The notes under the pieces: model-generated
What the model was told of the DNA's origin: nothing
Databases searched by the model: none
Seen by the model: only the letters and a program-made list of their open reading frames with translations
Made by a program: the position numbers and the translations under genes
Part shown: positions 15,345 through 23,276 of the stretch, one piece after another
Position numbering within the stretch: the stretch's first letter is position 1
Layout: each line of letters begins with the position of its first letter
Assembly: GCF_905233635.1 (NCBI RefSeq)
Contig: NZ_CAJODG010000024.1
Span: 1-31,393 of the forward strand
Direction: 5' to 3'
From: Selenomonas sp. AE3005
GTDB lineage: Bacteria > Bacillota > Negativicutes > Selenomonadales > Selenomonadaceae
Length of the DNA: 31,393 nucleotides

Positions 15345-16616
15345 TTACCGGTTCAAGGCACGATGGGCAATGTCCTTACGATAGAATGCGTCTTTAAAGG
15401 AAATCATGGCTGCCCCCTGATAAGCCTTGTCTACAGCTGCACGCACGTTATCAGCCTTGGCCACAACGCCCAGGACACGTCCGCCATTGGTGACAATGTC
15501 TGCCCCCTTTTGCGCTGTACCGGCATGGAACACGAGGCTGCCGGCTGCCTGGGCCTCTGCCAGTCCTTTTATTTTATCGCCCTTGCGGTAAGCCCGGGGA
15601 TAACCGCCAGCGGCCATGACCACACAAACGGCGGCCCCTTTGCTCCAGTCAATCTGCTGCTCGGCCAGAGTTCCGTCACAGCAGGCAGTCATTATTTCCA
15701 CCAAATCACTTTCGAGCAAAGGCAGGACCACCTGGGTTTCCGGGTCGCCAAACCGCGCATTAAACTCCACAACCTTCGGACCTTCAGCTGTAATCATCAG
15801 GCCGGCATAAAGACAGCCTTTATAGGGTTTGCCCTCCTGGGACATAGCCTTGATTACAGGTACCAGTATTTTGTCAAAGGTTTCCTGCAGCAGCGCCTCC
15901 GTCATCACCGGTGCCGGGGCATAAGTTCCCATGCCGCCGGTATTGGGGCCTTTATCGCCGTCATAAGCGCGTTTATGGTCCTGCGAGCTGATCATGGGGC
16001 AAATTGTTTGACCATCGGTAAAGCAGAGCAGGGAGGCCTCTTCCCCAGCCATGAATTCCTCAATGACCACACGGCTGCCGGCTGTCCCGAATTCCTTGTC
16101 CTCCATGATGTCGGTAATGGCCGCCAGGGCCTCCGTTTCCGTCATGGCCACCACAACGCCTTTGCCGGCGGCCAGACCGTCAGCTTTGATGACAATGGGT
16201 GCACCCTCCTGACGAATGTAAGCCTTAGCCTTTTCCGCCTCAGTGAATACTTCGTACTTAGCCGTAGGGATATGGTACTTCTTCATCAGTTCCTTGGAGA
16301 ATGACTTGGAGCCTTCGATTTGTGCAGCCGCCTGTGACGGTCCAAAGGCCCGTATGCCGGCTGCCTCCACAGCGTCTACCAGGCCGTTGGTCAGGGGCAC
16401 TTCCGGTCCCACTACTACCAAATCAATATGATGCTGCTGGGCAAAATCCACAATGGCCTGATTGTCCGTTATCTCAATGCCCTCCACGCACATAGCCTTA
16501 TCAGCCATGCCCGGATTGCCCGGCAGGGCATACAGCCTGTCCGTCTTAGGCGATTTGGCAATTTTCCAAACTAACGTGTGCTCACGGCCGCCGCTGCCGA
16601 TTACCAGTATATTCAT
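15345..16616 (-). CDS. purD: Phosphoribosylamine-glycine ligase (GAR synthetase)
   Basis: PurD joins glycine to phosphoribosylamine with ATP, step 2 of de novo purine synthesis. The 423-residue length is normal. The N-terminal fold starts MNILVIGSGGREHTLVWKI. The ATP-grasp domain shows VIKADGLAAGKGVVVA near residue 140, the conserved DHKRAYDGDKGPNTGGMGTYAP near 213, and VEFNARFGDPETQV near 281. It is the last gene of the purine operon, starting 12 bases after the IMP cyclohydrolase stop with AAGGGG as ribosome-binding site. Confidence 0.98.
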   Translation of the reverse strand: MNILVIGSGGREHTLVWKIAKSPKTDRLYALPGNPGMADKAMCVEGIEITDNQAIVDFAQQHHIDLVVVGPEVPLTNGLVDAVEAAGIRAFGPSQAAAQIEGSKSFSKELMKKYHIPTAKYEVFTEAEKAKAYIRQEGAPIVIKADGLAAGKGVVVAMTETEALAAITDIMEDKEFGTAGSRVVIEEFMAGEEASLLCFTDGQTICPMISSQDHKRAYDGDKGPNTGGMGTYAPAPVMTEALLQETFDKILVPVIKAMSQEGKPYKGCLYAGLMITAEGPKVVEFNARFGDPETQVVLPLLESDLVEIMTACCDGTLAEQQIDWSKGAAVCVVMAAGGYPRAYRKGDKIKGLAEAQAAGSLVFHAGTAQKGADIVTNGGRVLGVVAKADNVRAAVDKAYQGAAMISFKDAFYRKDIAHRALNR

Positions 16617-16628
16617 TTTACTTACCCC

Positions 16629-17222
16629 TTATTTTGCCAACTGCTGTTTTAAGTAATCCTGAATCATCGTGTCATAAGCTGCCGTATGTGCGAAAGCCTC
16701 CTGTGCCAGCTCCATACGGGTTTTGTCATCTACACCGCCATTTTTCTTAATCTGGTCAATAACATCATTATATTTAGCCGGATTGGTTACGATGGTGACA
16801 AATTTAAAGTTTTTAGCCGACGCACGCACCATCGCCGGGCCGCCGATATCAATGTTTTCAATGGCCTCAGCCAGCGTTACATTCGGCTTGGCAATGGTTT
16901 CCTTGAAGGGATAGAGATTGACAGCTACGAGGTCAATCCCCTTAATCCCATGTTTTTCCATCTGAGCCACATGTTCTGCATTGTCACGTACAGCCAAAAT
17001 GCCGCCATGAATATAGGGATTCAAGGTTTTCACACGGCCGTCCATGATTTCAGGAAAGCCCGTTACATCACTGACGTAGGTTACAGGAATTCCGGCCTCC
17101 TTGATGGCTTTCATGGTACCACCCGTGGAAATGATTTCCACGCCAGCCTCATGCAGCTGACGGGCAAACTCCACCACGCCTTCTTTATTGGATACGCTAA
17201 TCAGGGCACGCTTAATCTGCAT
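16629..17222 (-). CDS. purH: Stand-alone IMP cyclohydrolase (N-terminal half of PurH)
   Basis: The 197 residues correspond to the MGS-like IMP cyclohydrolase domain that closes FAICAR to IMP, the last step of the pathway. The start KRALISVSNKEGVVEFARQLHEAGVEIISTGGT and the segments VKTLNPYIHGGIL, NLYPF and ENIDIGGPAMVRASAKNF are typical of PurH. The usual bacterial PurH is about 510 residues because an AICAR transformylase domain follows. Here the protein stops at the natural domain border (AAYDTMIQDYLKQQLAK) and purD begins at once, so this is a clean single-domain gene rather than a broken one. The transformylase must be encoded elsewhere, either as a separate PurH C-terminal protein or as a PurP-type enzyme. 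ATG 17222 has GGAG 8 bases upstream. Confidence 0.93.
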   Translation of the reverse strand: MQIKRALISVSNKEGVVEFARQLHEAGVEIISTGGTMKAIKEAGIPVTYVSDVTGFPEIMDGRVKTLNPYIHGGILAVRDNAEHVAQMEKHGIKGIDLVAVNLYPFKETIAKPNVTLAEAIENIDIGGPAMVRASAKNFKFVTIVTNPAKYNDVIDQIKKNGGVDDKTRMELAQEAFAHTAAYDTMIQDYLKQQLAK

Positions 17223-17244
17223 TTATCTGTCTCCTTTACGACAT

Positions 17245-17862
17245 TTACTCTAAAATCGTCACCTTACGGCCGTCTACTTTCAACTTGCCTTCACAGTACA
17301 GGCGGATACACTCAGGATAAATCCGGTGCTCCTCCTTGAGGACTCTGGCTCCCAGAGTTTCTTCCGTGTCGTCAGCCAGTACAGGCACCGCTGCCTGCAT
17401 GATAATCGGGCCGGAATCCGTGCCCTCGTCCACAAAATGCACGGTACAACCACTGACCTTGACACCATAAGCCAGCACATCACGATGCGCATGTGCGCCC
17501 GGGAAACTGGGCAGCAGCGCCGGGTGAATGTTCATAATCCGTCCGGCAAAATGCCCGACAAAATACGGCGTCAAAATCCGCATGAAACCGGCCAATACCA
17601 CCAAGGTAACACCAGCGGCCTCGAGCTTTTCAATCAGGGCTTTTTCAAACGGTTCCCGCCCATCATACTGTGTGCGGTCAACGCAGACAGCCTCAATGCC
17701 GGCCTTACGGGCCCGCTCCAGGGCATAGGCCTCCTTATCCGTCAGCACAATGGCAATTTCTGCCGGTACCTTGCCGGCGGCAATGGCATCAATGATGGAC
17801 TGCAAGTCCGTGCCCCGGCCGGAGCAGAGTACGCCTAGTTTTTCCTTATGCACCGAACACAC
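17245..17862 (-). CDS. purN: Phosphoribosylglycinamide formyltransferase
   Basis: PurN transfers a formyl group from 10-formyltetrahydrofolate to GAR, step 3 of purine synthesis. The 205-residue sequence opens with the nucleotide-binding KLGVLCSGRGTDLQSIIDAI and has the catalytic-loop region IMNIHPALLPSFPGAHAHRDVLAYGVKVSGCTVHFVDEGTDSGPII, which includes the conserved Asn-His and later Asp. The GTG at 17862 overlaps the end of purM; a second GTG at 17853, three codons in, is also possible because GGGCGG lies 8 bases before it. Overlap with purM indicates translational coupling. Confidence 0.97.
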   Translation of the reverse strand: MCSVHKEKLGVLCSGRGTDLQSIIDAIAAGKVPAEIAIVLTDKEAYALERARKAGIEAVCVDRTQYDGREPFEKALIEKLEAAGVTLVVLAGFMRILTPYFVGHFAGRIMNIHPALLPSFPGAHAHRDVLAYGVKVSGCTVHFVDEGTDSGPIIMQAAVPVLADDTEETLGARVLKEEHRIYPECIRLYCEGKLKVDGRKVTILE

Positions 17863-18907
17863 CGCCCTGCAACGTCACATCATGATTACCTTTAACTACC
17901 CGGCCGATTTCATATACAGTTTCAGCTGCCTGCTGCAAATGTGCCTTGACCGCCTCAACCTCTGCTGCCGGCACAATGAGAATCATGCCAATGCCCATGT
18001 TGAATGTACGGTACATCTCCGGCCATTCCACATTGCCCCACTGCTGCAGCAGGCGGAAGATAGCCGGCATTTCCCATTTGCTTGTATCGATTTCTACAGC
18101 CAGTTCCTGCGGCAAAGCGCGGGGAATATTTTCATAGAAACCGCCGCCCGTGATATGTACCATGCCGTGTATGTCAAACTTCTCTATCAGCGGCAGGCAG
18201 GACTGCGGATAAAGACGGGTGGGTGTTAAGAGTTCCTCCCCAATGGTCTTTCCCAGTTCTTCCATGTATTCATCGCCCTTAAAGCCCTTGTGGTCAAAGA
18301 CAATACGGCGCACGAGCGAATAACCATTGGAATGTACACCTGAGGACGGCAGGCCGAGAATTACATCACCTTCCTGTACCTTGGCACTGGTGATGAGCTT
18401 GCTCTTTTCCACCACACCGACAGCAAAACCGGCAATATCATATTCACCCTGCGGATAAAAACCGTTCATCTCAGCCGTTTCGCCGCCAATCAGCGCACAG
18501 CCTGATTCCTTGCAGGCACCGGCTACACCTTTAACCACGTCAGCCACCTGTTCCGGGTCCAGCTTGCCTACCGCCAGATAATCCAGGAAAAATAGCGGTT
18601 CTGCCCCCTGCACCAGAATATCATTGACGCACATGGCCACGGCGTCCTGACCGATGGTATCATGCTTATCCAGCATAAAGGCCAGTTTGAGCTTAGTGCC
18701 TACACCGTCCGTACCGGACACGAGCACCGGTTCCTTGTACTTGCCGCTGTTTAAGGCAAAGAGGCCGCCAAAGCCGCCTAAATCTCCCAATACCTCCGGA
18801 CGGTAGGTCGCTCTGACGCTTTCCTTAATGAGTTCCACCGACTTATTGCCGGCATCAATATCCACCCCGGCATCTTTATAGGTAATTCCTGCTTTGTTCT
18901 CCGTCAT
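17846..18907 (-). CDS. purM: Phosphoribosylformylglycinamidine cyclo-ligase (AIR synthetase)
   Basis: PurM closes FGAM to AIR with ATP, step 5. The start ATG 18907 (353 residues, MTENKAGITYKDAGVDIDAGN) matches the family length and has GAGGAAA about 9 bases upstream. An upstream in-frame start at 19054 would overlap purF and is rejected. Motifs seen are the dimer-interface GTDGVGTKLKLAF, IGQDAVAMCVNDILVQGAEPLFFLDYLAVGKL, LIGGETAEM, GLPSSGVHSNGYSLVR and HITGGGFYENIPRAL. purF ends 22 bases before its start, and its own end overlaps purN. Confidence 0.98.
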   Translation of the reverse strand: MTENKAGITYKDAGVDIDAGNKSVELIKESVRATYRPEVLGDLGGFGGLFALNSGKYKEPVLVSGTDGVGTKLKLAFMLDKHDTIGQDAVAMCVNDILVQGAEPLFFLDYLAVGKLDPEQVADVVKGVAGACKESGCALIGGETAEMNGFYPQGEYDIAGFAVGVVEKSKLITSAKVQEGDVILGLPSSGVHSNGYSLVRRIVFDHKGFKGDEYMEELGKTIGEELLTPTRLYPQSCLPLIEKFDIHGMVHITGGGFYENIPRALPQELAVEIDTSKWEMPAIFRLLQQWGNVEWPEMYRTFNMGIGMILIVPAAEVEAVKAHLQQAAETVYEIGRVVKGNHDVTLQGGVFGA

Positions 18908-18929
18908 TGTCAGCTGTTTCCTCACTTTA

Positions 18930-20372
18930 TCAATTTTGTTTACGCTGTTCAAATACATACTTGCTGTCGCCTGCAGGCTTTTCTCCCTCGGCAATGGGGT
19001 AAGCGCTGTTAAAGCAGGCATAGCACATGTCCTCGGCATTAACCGCCGACACACAGGACTTCAGCCCGTCCAGGGACAGGAAGTGCAAACTATCTGCCCC
19101 GATAAACTGGCGGATTTCCTCCACACTCTTGGTGGCCGCAATCAGTTCCTTGCGTACCGATGTATCAATGCCATAAAAGCAGGGATAACCGATAGGCGGA
19201 CTGCTGATACACATGTGAACCTCTTTGGCTCCGGCCTGACGGAGCAGGCGCACGATTTTACCGCTCGTCGTACCCCGGACAATGGAATCATCCACCATGA
19301 TAACCGACTTGCCCTCCACCACAGAACGAATGGCATTGAGCTTTAATTTCACGCTGTTATCACGTTTTTTCTGCGTGGGCTGAATGAAAGTACGCCCGAT
19401 ATAACGGTTTTTAATCAGGCCTTCCACAAAGGGAATCCCTGACTCATAGGCAAAGCCCGTGGCGGCCGTAGTACCGGAGTCCGGCACGGAAATGACAATA
19501 TCACCCTTAAAGCCGGATTCCCGGGCCAGTACCCGCCCCATCATAAATCTGGCGTCATGGACGCTTTGACCGTCAATCACCGAGTCCGGACGGGCAAAGT
19601 AAATATACTCAAAAATACAGGAGGCCTTCTTTTCCTCCGTAGCAAACGGATAAGACTTCAAGCCGCTTTCATCAATGACCACCATTTCCCCGGGAGCAAT
19701 ATCACGGATAAACTCCGCCCCGGCCACATCGAGGCCGCAGCTTTCGGAGGAAATAATATAGCTGCCTTCCTCCGTTTTGCCCAGGCATAACGGACGGAAT
19801 CCCTGTGGGTCACGGGCACCAATCAGCTTATCCTCTGTCATAATGGTCAGGCAGTAGGCACCGCGGATTTTTTTCAGACTTTCGATAATCTTCTCTTCCA
19901 CCGTTTCTTCCCGGCTGCGCGCAATGAGATTGACAAAAACCTCGGAGTCAATGGACGTCTGGAAAATTGTCCCCTGCTCCTCGAGCTCATGGCGGATTTC
20001 TGCCGCATTTGTCAGATTACCATTATGTGCCAGGGCAATTTTACCGCCGGAGTAATTTACCATCAGCGGCTGGGTATTGCATAACAGGCTCGACCCCGTG
20101 GTGGAATACCGCACATGCCCAATGGCAATGCACTGATTATCCATATGGGGAATCTGATGACGGAAAACCTCATTTACCAGCCCCATGCCCCGGTTTACAT
20201 CCATCCAGGCACCGTCCGTAATCGCGATACCGGCGCTTTCCTGTCCGCGGTGCTGCAAGGCATAGAGTCCCAGATATGTCAGAGCTGACACATCTTCCGT
20301 ATGGGAATATACACCGTAAACACCGCACTCTTCTTTCCATTTCGGTTCTAAATTATAGCCATTTTCATACAT
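18930..20372 (-). CDS. purF: Amidophosphoribosyltransferase
   Basis: PurF makes phosphoribosylamine from PRPP and glutamine, the committed first step. The 480-residue protein begins with a 15-residue propeptide. Cys16 (KEECGVYG) is the expected N-terminal nucleophile after processing of the glutaminase domain. The PRPP loop is VIMVDDSIVRGTTSGKIVRLLRQAG near residues 350-375. Cys residues at SCIFEY, CISSPPIGYPC and MCYACF fit the 4Fe-4S cluster of the Bacillus-type enzyme, a form that is oxygen sensitive and made as a precursor. The ribosome-binding site before ATG 20372 is weak. It lies in the middle of the purine operon after purE. Confidence 0.98.
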   Translation of the reverse strand: MYENGYNLEPKWKEECGVYGVYSHTEDVSALTYLGLYALQHRGQESAGIAITDGAWMDVNRGMGLVNEVFRHQIPHMDNQCIAIGHVRYSTTGSSLLCNTQPLMVNYSGGKIALAHNGNLTNAAEIRHELEEQGTIFQTSIDSEVFVNLIARSREETVEEKIIESLKKIRGAYCLTIMTEDKLIGARDPQGFRPLCLGKTEEGSYIISSESCGLDVAGAEFIRDIAPGEMVVIDESGLKSYPFATEEKKASCIFEYIYFARPDSVIDGQSVHDARFMMGRVLARESGFKGDIVISVPDSGTTAATGFAYESGIPFVEGLIKNRYIGRTFIQPTQKKRDNSVKLKLNAIRSVVEGKSVIMVDDSIVRGTTSGKIVRLLRQAGAKEVHMCISSPPIGYPCFYGIDTSVRKELIAATKSVEEIRQFIGADSLHFLSLDGLKSCVSAVNAEDMCYACFNSAYPIAEGEKPAGDSKYVFEQRKQN

Positions 20373-20438
20373 GGTTATGTTTATCTCTCACTTCGTATAA
20401 ATAATTTTTTACAAAAAAACAGTCCGCTGCCGCGCGCT

Positions 20439-20924
20439 TTAAAGCTGCGCAGCAACACGGGCTGCTTTCTTTTCCACTTCTTCTACCATTTTTTCACGAT
20501 AAGCTGCCAGCTTTGCAGCCAGGTCAGCATTACCCACAGCAAAAATCTGCACAGCAAAAATCGCCGCATTCTTGGCGCCATTGATGGCCATAGTTGCCAC
20601 CGGCACACCGGAAGGCATCTGCACCGTGCTCAGGAGCGCGTCCATACCGTTCAAGGCCGTAGCATTGATGGGCACACCAATAACGGGCAGCGTAGTATAG
20701 CTGGCTGCCACACCTGCCAGGTGAGCTGCTGCTCCAGCCGCCACAATAAATACACCCACGCCTTTTTCCGGTGCAGACAAAACAAACTCACGCACCTTAG
20801 CCGGAGTACGATGAGCGGAGGCCACCACAACTTCAATCTCTATCCCAAAACTTTTGAGCAAATCTGCCGCCGGTTTCAAAATTGGCCAGTCAGAATCACT
20901 GCCCATAAGGATTGCTGCTTTCAT
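20439..20924 (-). CDS. purE: N5-carboxyaminoimidazole ribonucleotide mutase
   Basis: Class I PurE converts N5-CAIR to CAIR. The start ATG 20924 gives 161 residues beginning MKAAILMGSDSDWPILKPAADLLKSFGIEIEVVVASAHRTP, the canonical SDS and SAHR active-site segments. A TTG at 20948 in frame is rejected because the GGAG ribosome-binding site falls between it and the ATG. The pattern GVFIVAAGAAAHLAGVAAS then LPVIGVPI is typical. Class I PurE works with PurK, which is not seen in this window. A 133-base structured gap separates it from purC. Confidence 0.97.
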   Translation of the reverse strand: MKAAILMGSDSDWPILKPAADLLKSFGIEIEVVVASAHRTPAKVREFVLSAPEKGVGVFIVAAGAAAHLAGVAASYTTLPVIGVPINATALNGMDALLSTVQMPSGVPVATMAINGAKNAAIFAVQIFAVGNADLAAKLAAYREKMVEEVEKKAARVAAQL

Positions 20925-21004
20925 TAAAGTTTGTTCTCCTTTCACCAAGCATCTTATAGCGAACCTATAGGTACTTGTTTTTCATAGTAATCACATGCGC
21001 TCCC

Positions 21005-21050
21005 CGCCGGGAACCGGCGGACGTAAAGCACATGCCGGGATTTACGTCCG
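21005..21050 (-). other. Two adjoining hairpins between purC and purE
   Basis: CGGACGTAAA and TTTACGTCCG (21018-21027 and 21041-21050) form a 10-bp stem. CGCCGG-GAA-CCGGCG (21005-21019) forms a second stem that shares two bases with the first, so they may be alternatives. No U run follows. A ten-base palindrome ACCTATAGGT lies at 20963-20972 closer to purE. This may tune expression or mRNA stability within the operon. Confidence 0.5.
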
Positions 21051-21057
21051 TATTTCC

Positions 21058-21933
21058 TTAGCGGGAAAATTCTTTACCAGTCAAAAGCTCGTAAGCCTCT
21101 TTGTATTTTGCAATGGTCTTGTCGATGATATCCTGCGGCAGCTGATAATCACTGTCCGGATTTGCCTTTAACCAATCGCGTACAAACTGCTTGTCATAAG
21201 AAGGCTGGCTCTTGCCTTTTTCATATCCTGCCAGCGGCCAGAAACGGGAGCTGTCCGGAGTCAGCACTTCATCCCCCAGTACGATATTGCCATCCTCGTC
21301 AACACCAAACTCAAATTTCGTATCAGCAATGATAATTCCCTTAGTCAGTGCATACTCAGCACATTTCTTGTAAATGGCGATGGTATAATCACGAATCTTT
21401 TCTGCATATTCCTGACCGTGACCAGGGAATTCCTTTTCCAAAACCTTGGCGCCCTGTTCCAGGGAGACGTTTTCGTCATGGTCGCCCAGTTCAGCTTTGG
21501 TGCTGGGGGTAAAAATCGGCTCAGGCAGTTTTTCTGATTCCTGCAAACCTGCCGGCAGCTCAATACCGCAGATAGTGCCGTTTTCCTTATAGCTTTCCCA
21601 GCCGCTGCCGGTAATATAGCCACGAACAATGCACTCCATCGGAATCATGTGCAGTTTCTTGCACTTCATGCTGTTGCCCTGAAATTCCTCCTGCTGGAAG
21701 TATTCCGGCATATCAGCATTGTCCACCGACAGCATGTGGTTAGGAATGATATCCCTGGTGAAATCAAACCAGAACCTGGACATCTGGGTGAGTATAGCCC
21801 CCTTGTCCGTAATCTTGTTCTTCAGAATGTGGTCAAAGGCCGAGATACGGTCTGTAGCCACCATTATGATGCTGTCATCAGCCTCATAAACCTCGCGAAC
21901 TTTACCGGATTTAAAAGGTTTGTACGTTTTCAT
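21058..21933 (-). CDS. purC: Phosphoribosylaminoimidazole-succinocarboxamide synthase (SAICAR synthetase)
   Basis: PurC joins aspartate to CAIR with ATP. At 291 residues it is of the longer type also found in yeast and many bacteria, rather than the about 235-residue short type. Motifs include SGKVREVYEADDSIIMVATDRISAFDHIL near the N terminus, MIPMECIVRGYITGSGWESYKENGTICG near residue 95, and LGDEVLTPDSSRFWP near 220. It is the first gene of the purine operon with a strong promoter about 55 bases upstream. The ribosome-binding site GGGAG is about 12 bases before ATG 21933. Confidence 0.98.
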   Translation of the reverse strand: MKTYKPFKSGKVREVYEADDSIIMVATDRISAFDHILKNKITDKGAILTQMSRFWFDFTRDIIPNHMLSVDNADMPEYFQQEEFQGNSMKCKKLHMIPMECIVRGYITGSGWESYKENGTICGIELPAGLQESEKLPEPIFTPSTKAELGDHDENVSLEQGAKVLEKEFPGHGQEYAEKIRDYTIAIYKKCAEYALTKGIIIADTKFEFGVDEDGNIVLGDEVLTPDSSRFWPLAGYEKGKSQPSYDKQFVRDWLKANPDSDYQLPQDIIDKTIAKYKEAYELLTGKEFSR

Positions 21934-21984
21934 TGATTTTATCGTCTCCCATAAAATACTAGAAAATAAATCATCGACTCTTAC

Positions 21985-22013
21985 ATCATATCGATATTTT
22001 TTTTACCTGTCAA
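21985..22013 (-). promoter_or_regulatory. Promoter of the purine operon
   Basis: On the minus strand perfect TTGACA (22013-22008), 17 bases, then TATGAT (21990-21985). The leader is only about 45 bases, too short for a purine riboswitch aptamer. Confidence 0.88.
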
Positions 22014-22021
22014 CGATTTTT

Positions 22022-22077
22022 AGGACACATGTCCTTGAATTGTTATCACCTGCAAATAGTCAGGGGATAATGTCCTT
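22022..22077. promoter_or_regulatory. Possible shared operator between purC and the deacetylase gene
   Basis: An inverted repeat AGGACA-CA-TGTCCT (22022-22035) lies just upstream of the purC -35. The half-site ATGTCCTT occurs at 22029 and again at 22070, just before the divergent deacetylase promoter. No known regulator motif was recognised. Confidence 0.35.
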
Positions 22078-22083
22078 TTTCAT

Positions 22084-22112
22084 TTGACATAGCCTGTCCA
22101 TTGTTATATATT
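22084..22112 (+). promoter_or_regulatory. Promoter of the polysaccharide deacetylase gene
   Basis: Perfect TTGACA (22084-22089), 17 bases, then TATATT (22107-22112). It diverges from the purC promoter, about 70 bases away. Confidence 0.85.
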
Positions 22113-22151
22113 AGTGAACGTATTAAAAGAATATTAAGAGGATGTATACGA

Positions 22152-22997
22152 ATGATAATCTGGATAAAACGGCTGGCAATCATCATGCTGGTCATCTGTG
22201 CAGCCCTGTTCGGGATTGGTTTTTACATTATGCACAAGCCCAACCAGCCTGTGCCGGTACTGAACTACCATCAGATTAACGACCGGGATGAAAACGCCCT
22301 GACCGTACACACGGATCAGTTTGACTCCCAAATGAAGTATCTGGCAGATAATGGCTACCATACCATTACGCCCGATGAAATGGTGTCCGCCTGGGAATCA
22401 GGCACTCCTTTGCCGGAAAAGCCCGTTATCATCACTTTTGATGACGGCTATGCTGACAACTACCGTTATGCTTACCCTATACTGCAAAAGTACAACCTCA
22501 AAGGCACCATCTTTTTGGTTTCTGATTTCATCAGCACCTATCCCAACTATCTGACCTGGGCGCAAATCCTGGAAATGCAGGAAAGCGGCCTGATGAACTT
22601 TGAAAGCCATACGCTGTCCCATGCTCAGCTGGACACCACGAGTCCGGAAGAAACGTGGAATCAGCTGTACAACTCCAAAAAGGCTTTGGAATGGTATTTG
22701 AAAACAGATGTAAACTTCCTGGCCTACCCCTGTGGTTTCTATGATGAGGAATTGCAAAGCAAGGTAAAAGAGGCCGGATATAAAGGTGCCTTTACCGTCA
22801 ACTTCGGCTTTGCGGACAAGGACGCCAACCGCTACCTACTGGACCGCGTGCCCATCTTCGGCTGCACCAATCACACCCTGATGCGGTTTAAAATGCGCTT
22901 GCAGTACGCTCCGATATTCGCGCCGCTGGCTCAAATCCACAAACAATTATTGGATAACAATCATACCTTTATCGCCAAATTTATACCCACGCCATAA
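22152..22997 (+). CDS. Membrane-anchored polysaccharide deacetylase (NodB/CE4 family)
   Basis: The start ATG 22152 (281 residues) has AAGAGG about 9 bases upstream; an in-frame TTG at 22101 lies inside the promoter and is rejected. An N-terminal hydrophobic segment (IKRLAIIMLVICAALFGIGFYIM) acts as a membrane anchor or uncleaved signal. The NodB domain follows: VPVLNYHQI, then the metal-binding TFDDGYADN, the SHTLSH His pair, and YPCGFY. CE4 enzymes remove acetyl groups from N-acetylated sugars of peptidoglycan, chitin-like or PNAG-like polymers at the cell surface. The layout is closest to the PgaB/IcaB-like or YadE-like deacetylases, but no PNAG synthase genes are near, so the substrate is unknown. 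Confidence 0.92.
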   Translation: MIIWIKRLAIIMLVICAALFGIGFYIMHKPNQPVPVLNYHQINDRDENALTVHTDQFDSQMKYLADNGYHTITPDEMVSAWESGTPLPEKPVIITFDDGYADNYRYAYPILQKYNLKGTIFLVSDFISTYPNYLTWAQILEMQESGLMNFESHTLSHAQLDTTSPEETWNQLYNSKKALEWYLKTDVNFLAYPCGFYDEELQSKVKEAGYKGAFTVNFGFADKDANRYLLDRVPIFGCTNHTLMRFKMRLQYAPIFAPLAQIHKQLLDNNHTFIAKFIPTP

Positions 22998-23002
22998 GCA
23001 CA

Positions 23003-23048
23003 GAGGCTGGAGCCTGAGTGAAAAATCACTTATGCTCCAGCCTCTTTT
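23003..23048. terminator. Bidirectional terminator between the deacetylase gene and copA
   Basis: GAGGCTGGAGC (23003-23013) pairs with GCTCCAGCCTC (23034-23044), followed by TTTTATTTG on the plus strand. It lies between two convergent genes, 5 bases past the deacetylase stop. Confidence 0.9.
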
Positions 23049-23066
23049 ATTTGTAGTTGTATGTGC

Positions 23067-23276
23067 TTATCCCACTAATTCATAACCAGCCGCGGTGATG
23101 ACCTCAGCAAATTCTGCCCGGGAGATTTCCCTTTCAGCAGTGACTTTAGCCGTACCGGCCTCCAGATTTACCTCCACAGCCGTGACACCCGCCATCTTGC
23201 CCAGGGCGTCATTTACATGTTTCTGACAATGAGCACACATCATGCCCTCAATCTTTAATTCAGTTTCCATAGCCAT
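23067..23276 (-). CDS. Possible internally initiated CopZ-like chaperone within copA
   Basis: Inside copA, in the same frame, the ATG at 23276 is preceded by GGAAGG with a 7-base gap. From there 69 residues, MAMETELKIEGMMCAHC onward, would be a complete HMA copper chaperone of CopZ size. This may be the remnant of a separate copZ gene that fused to copA, still able to give free chaperone. Only the start-site arrangement is seen; use of the site is inferred. Confidence 0.4.
   Translation of the reverse strand: MAMETELKIEGMMCAHCQKHVNDALGKMAGVTAVEVNLEAGTAKVTAEREISRAEFAEVITAAGYELVG

Noticed and set aside
15255..16304. 349-codon plus-strand open frame opposite purD
   Set aside because: Antisense shadow of a conserved ATP-grasp gene with no recognisable domain.
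18907..19054. N-terminal extension of purM to an upstream start
   Set aside because: Would overlap the 3' end of purF by over 100 bases and lengthen PurM beyond the family size; the internal ATG has a proper ribosome-binding site.
21934..22013. Purine riboswitch or PurR-type control region before purC
   Set aside because: The leader is only about 45 bases and shows no aptamer core; no PurBox-like pair was recognised.
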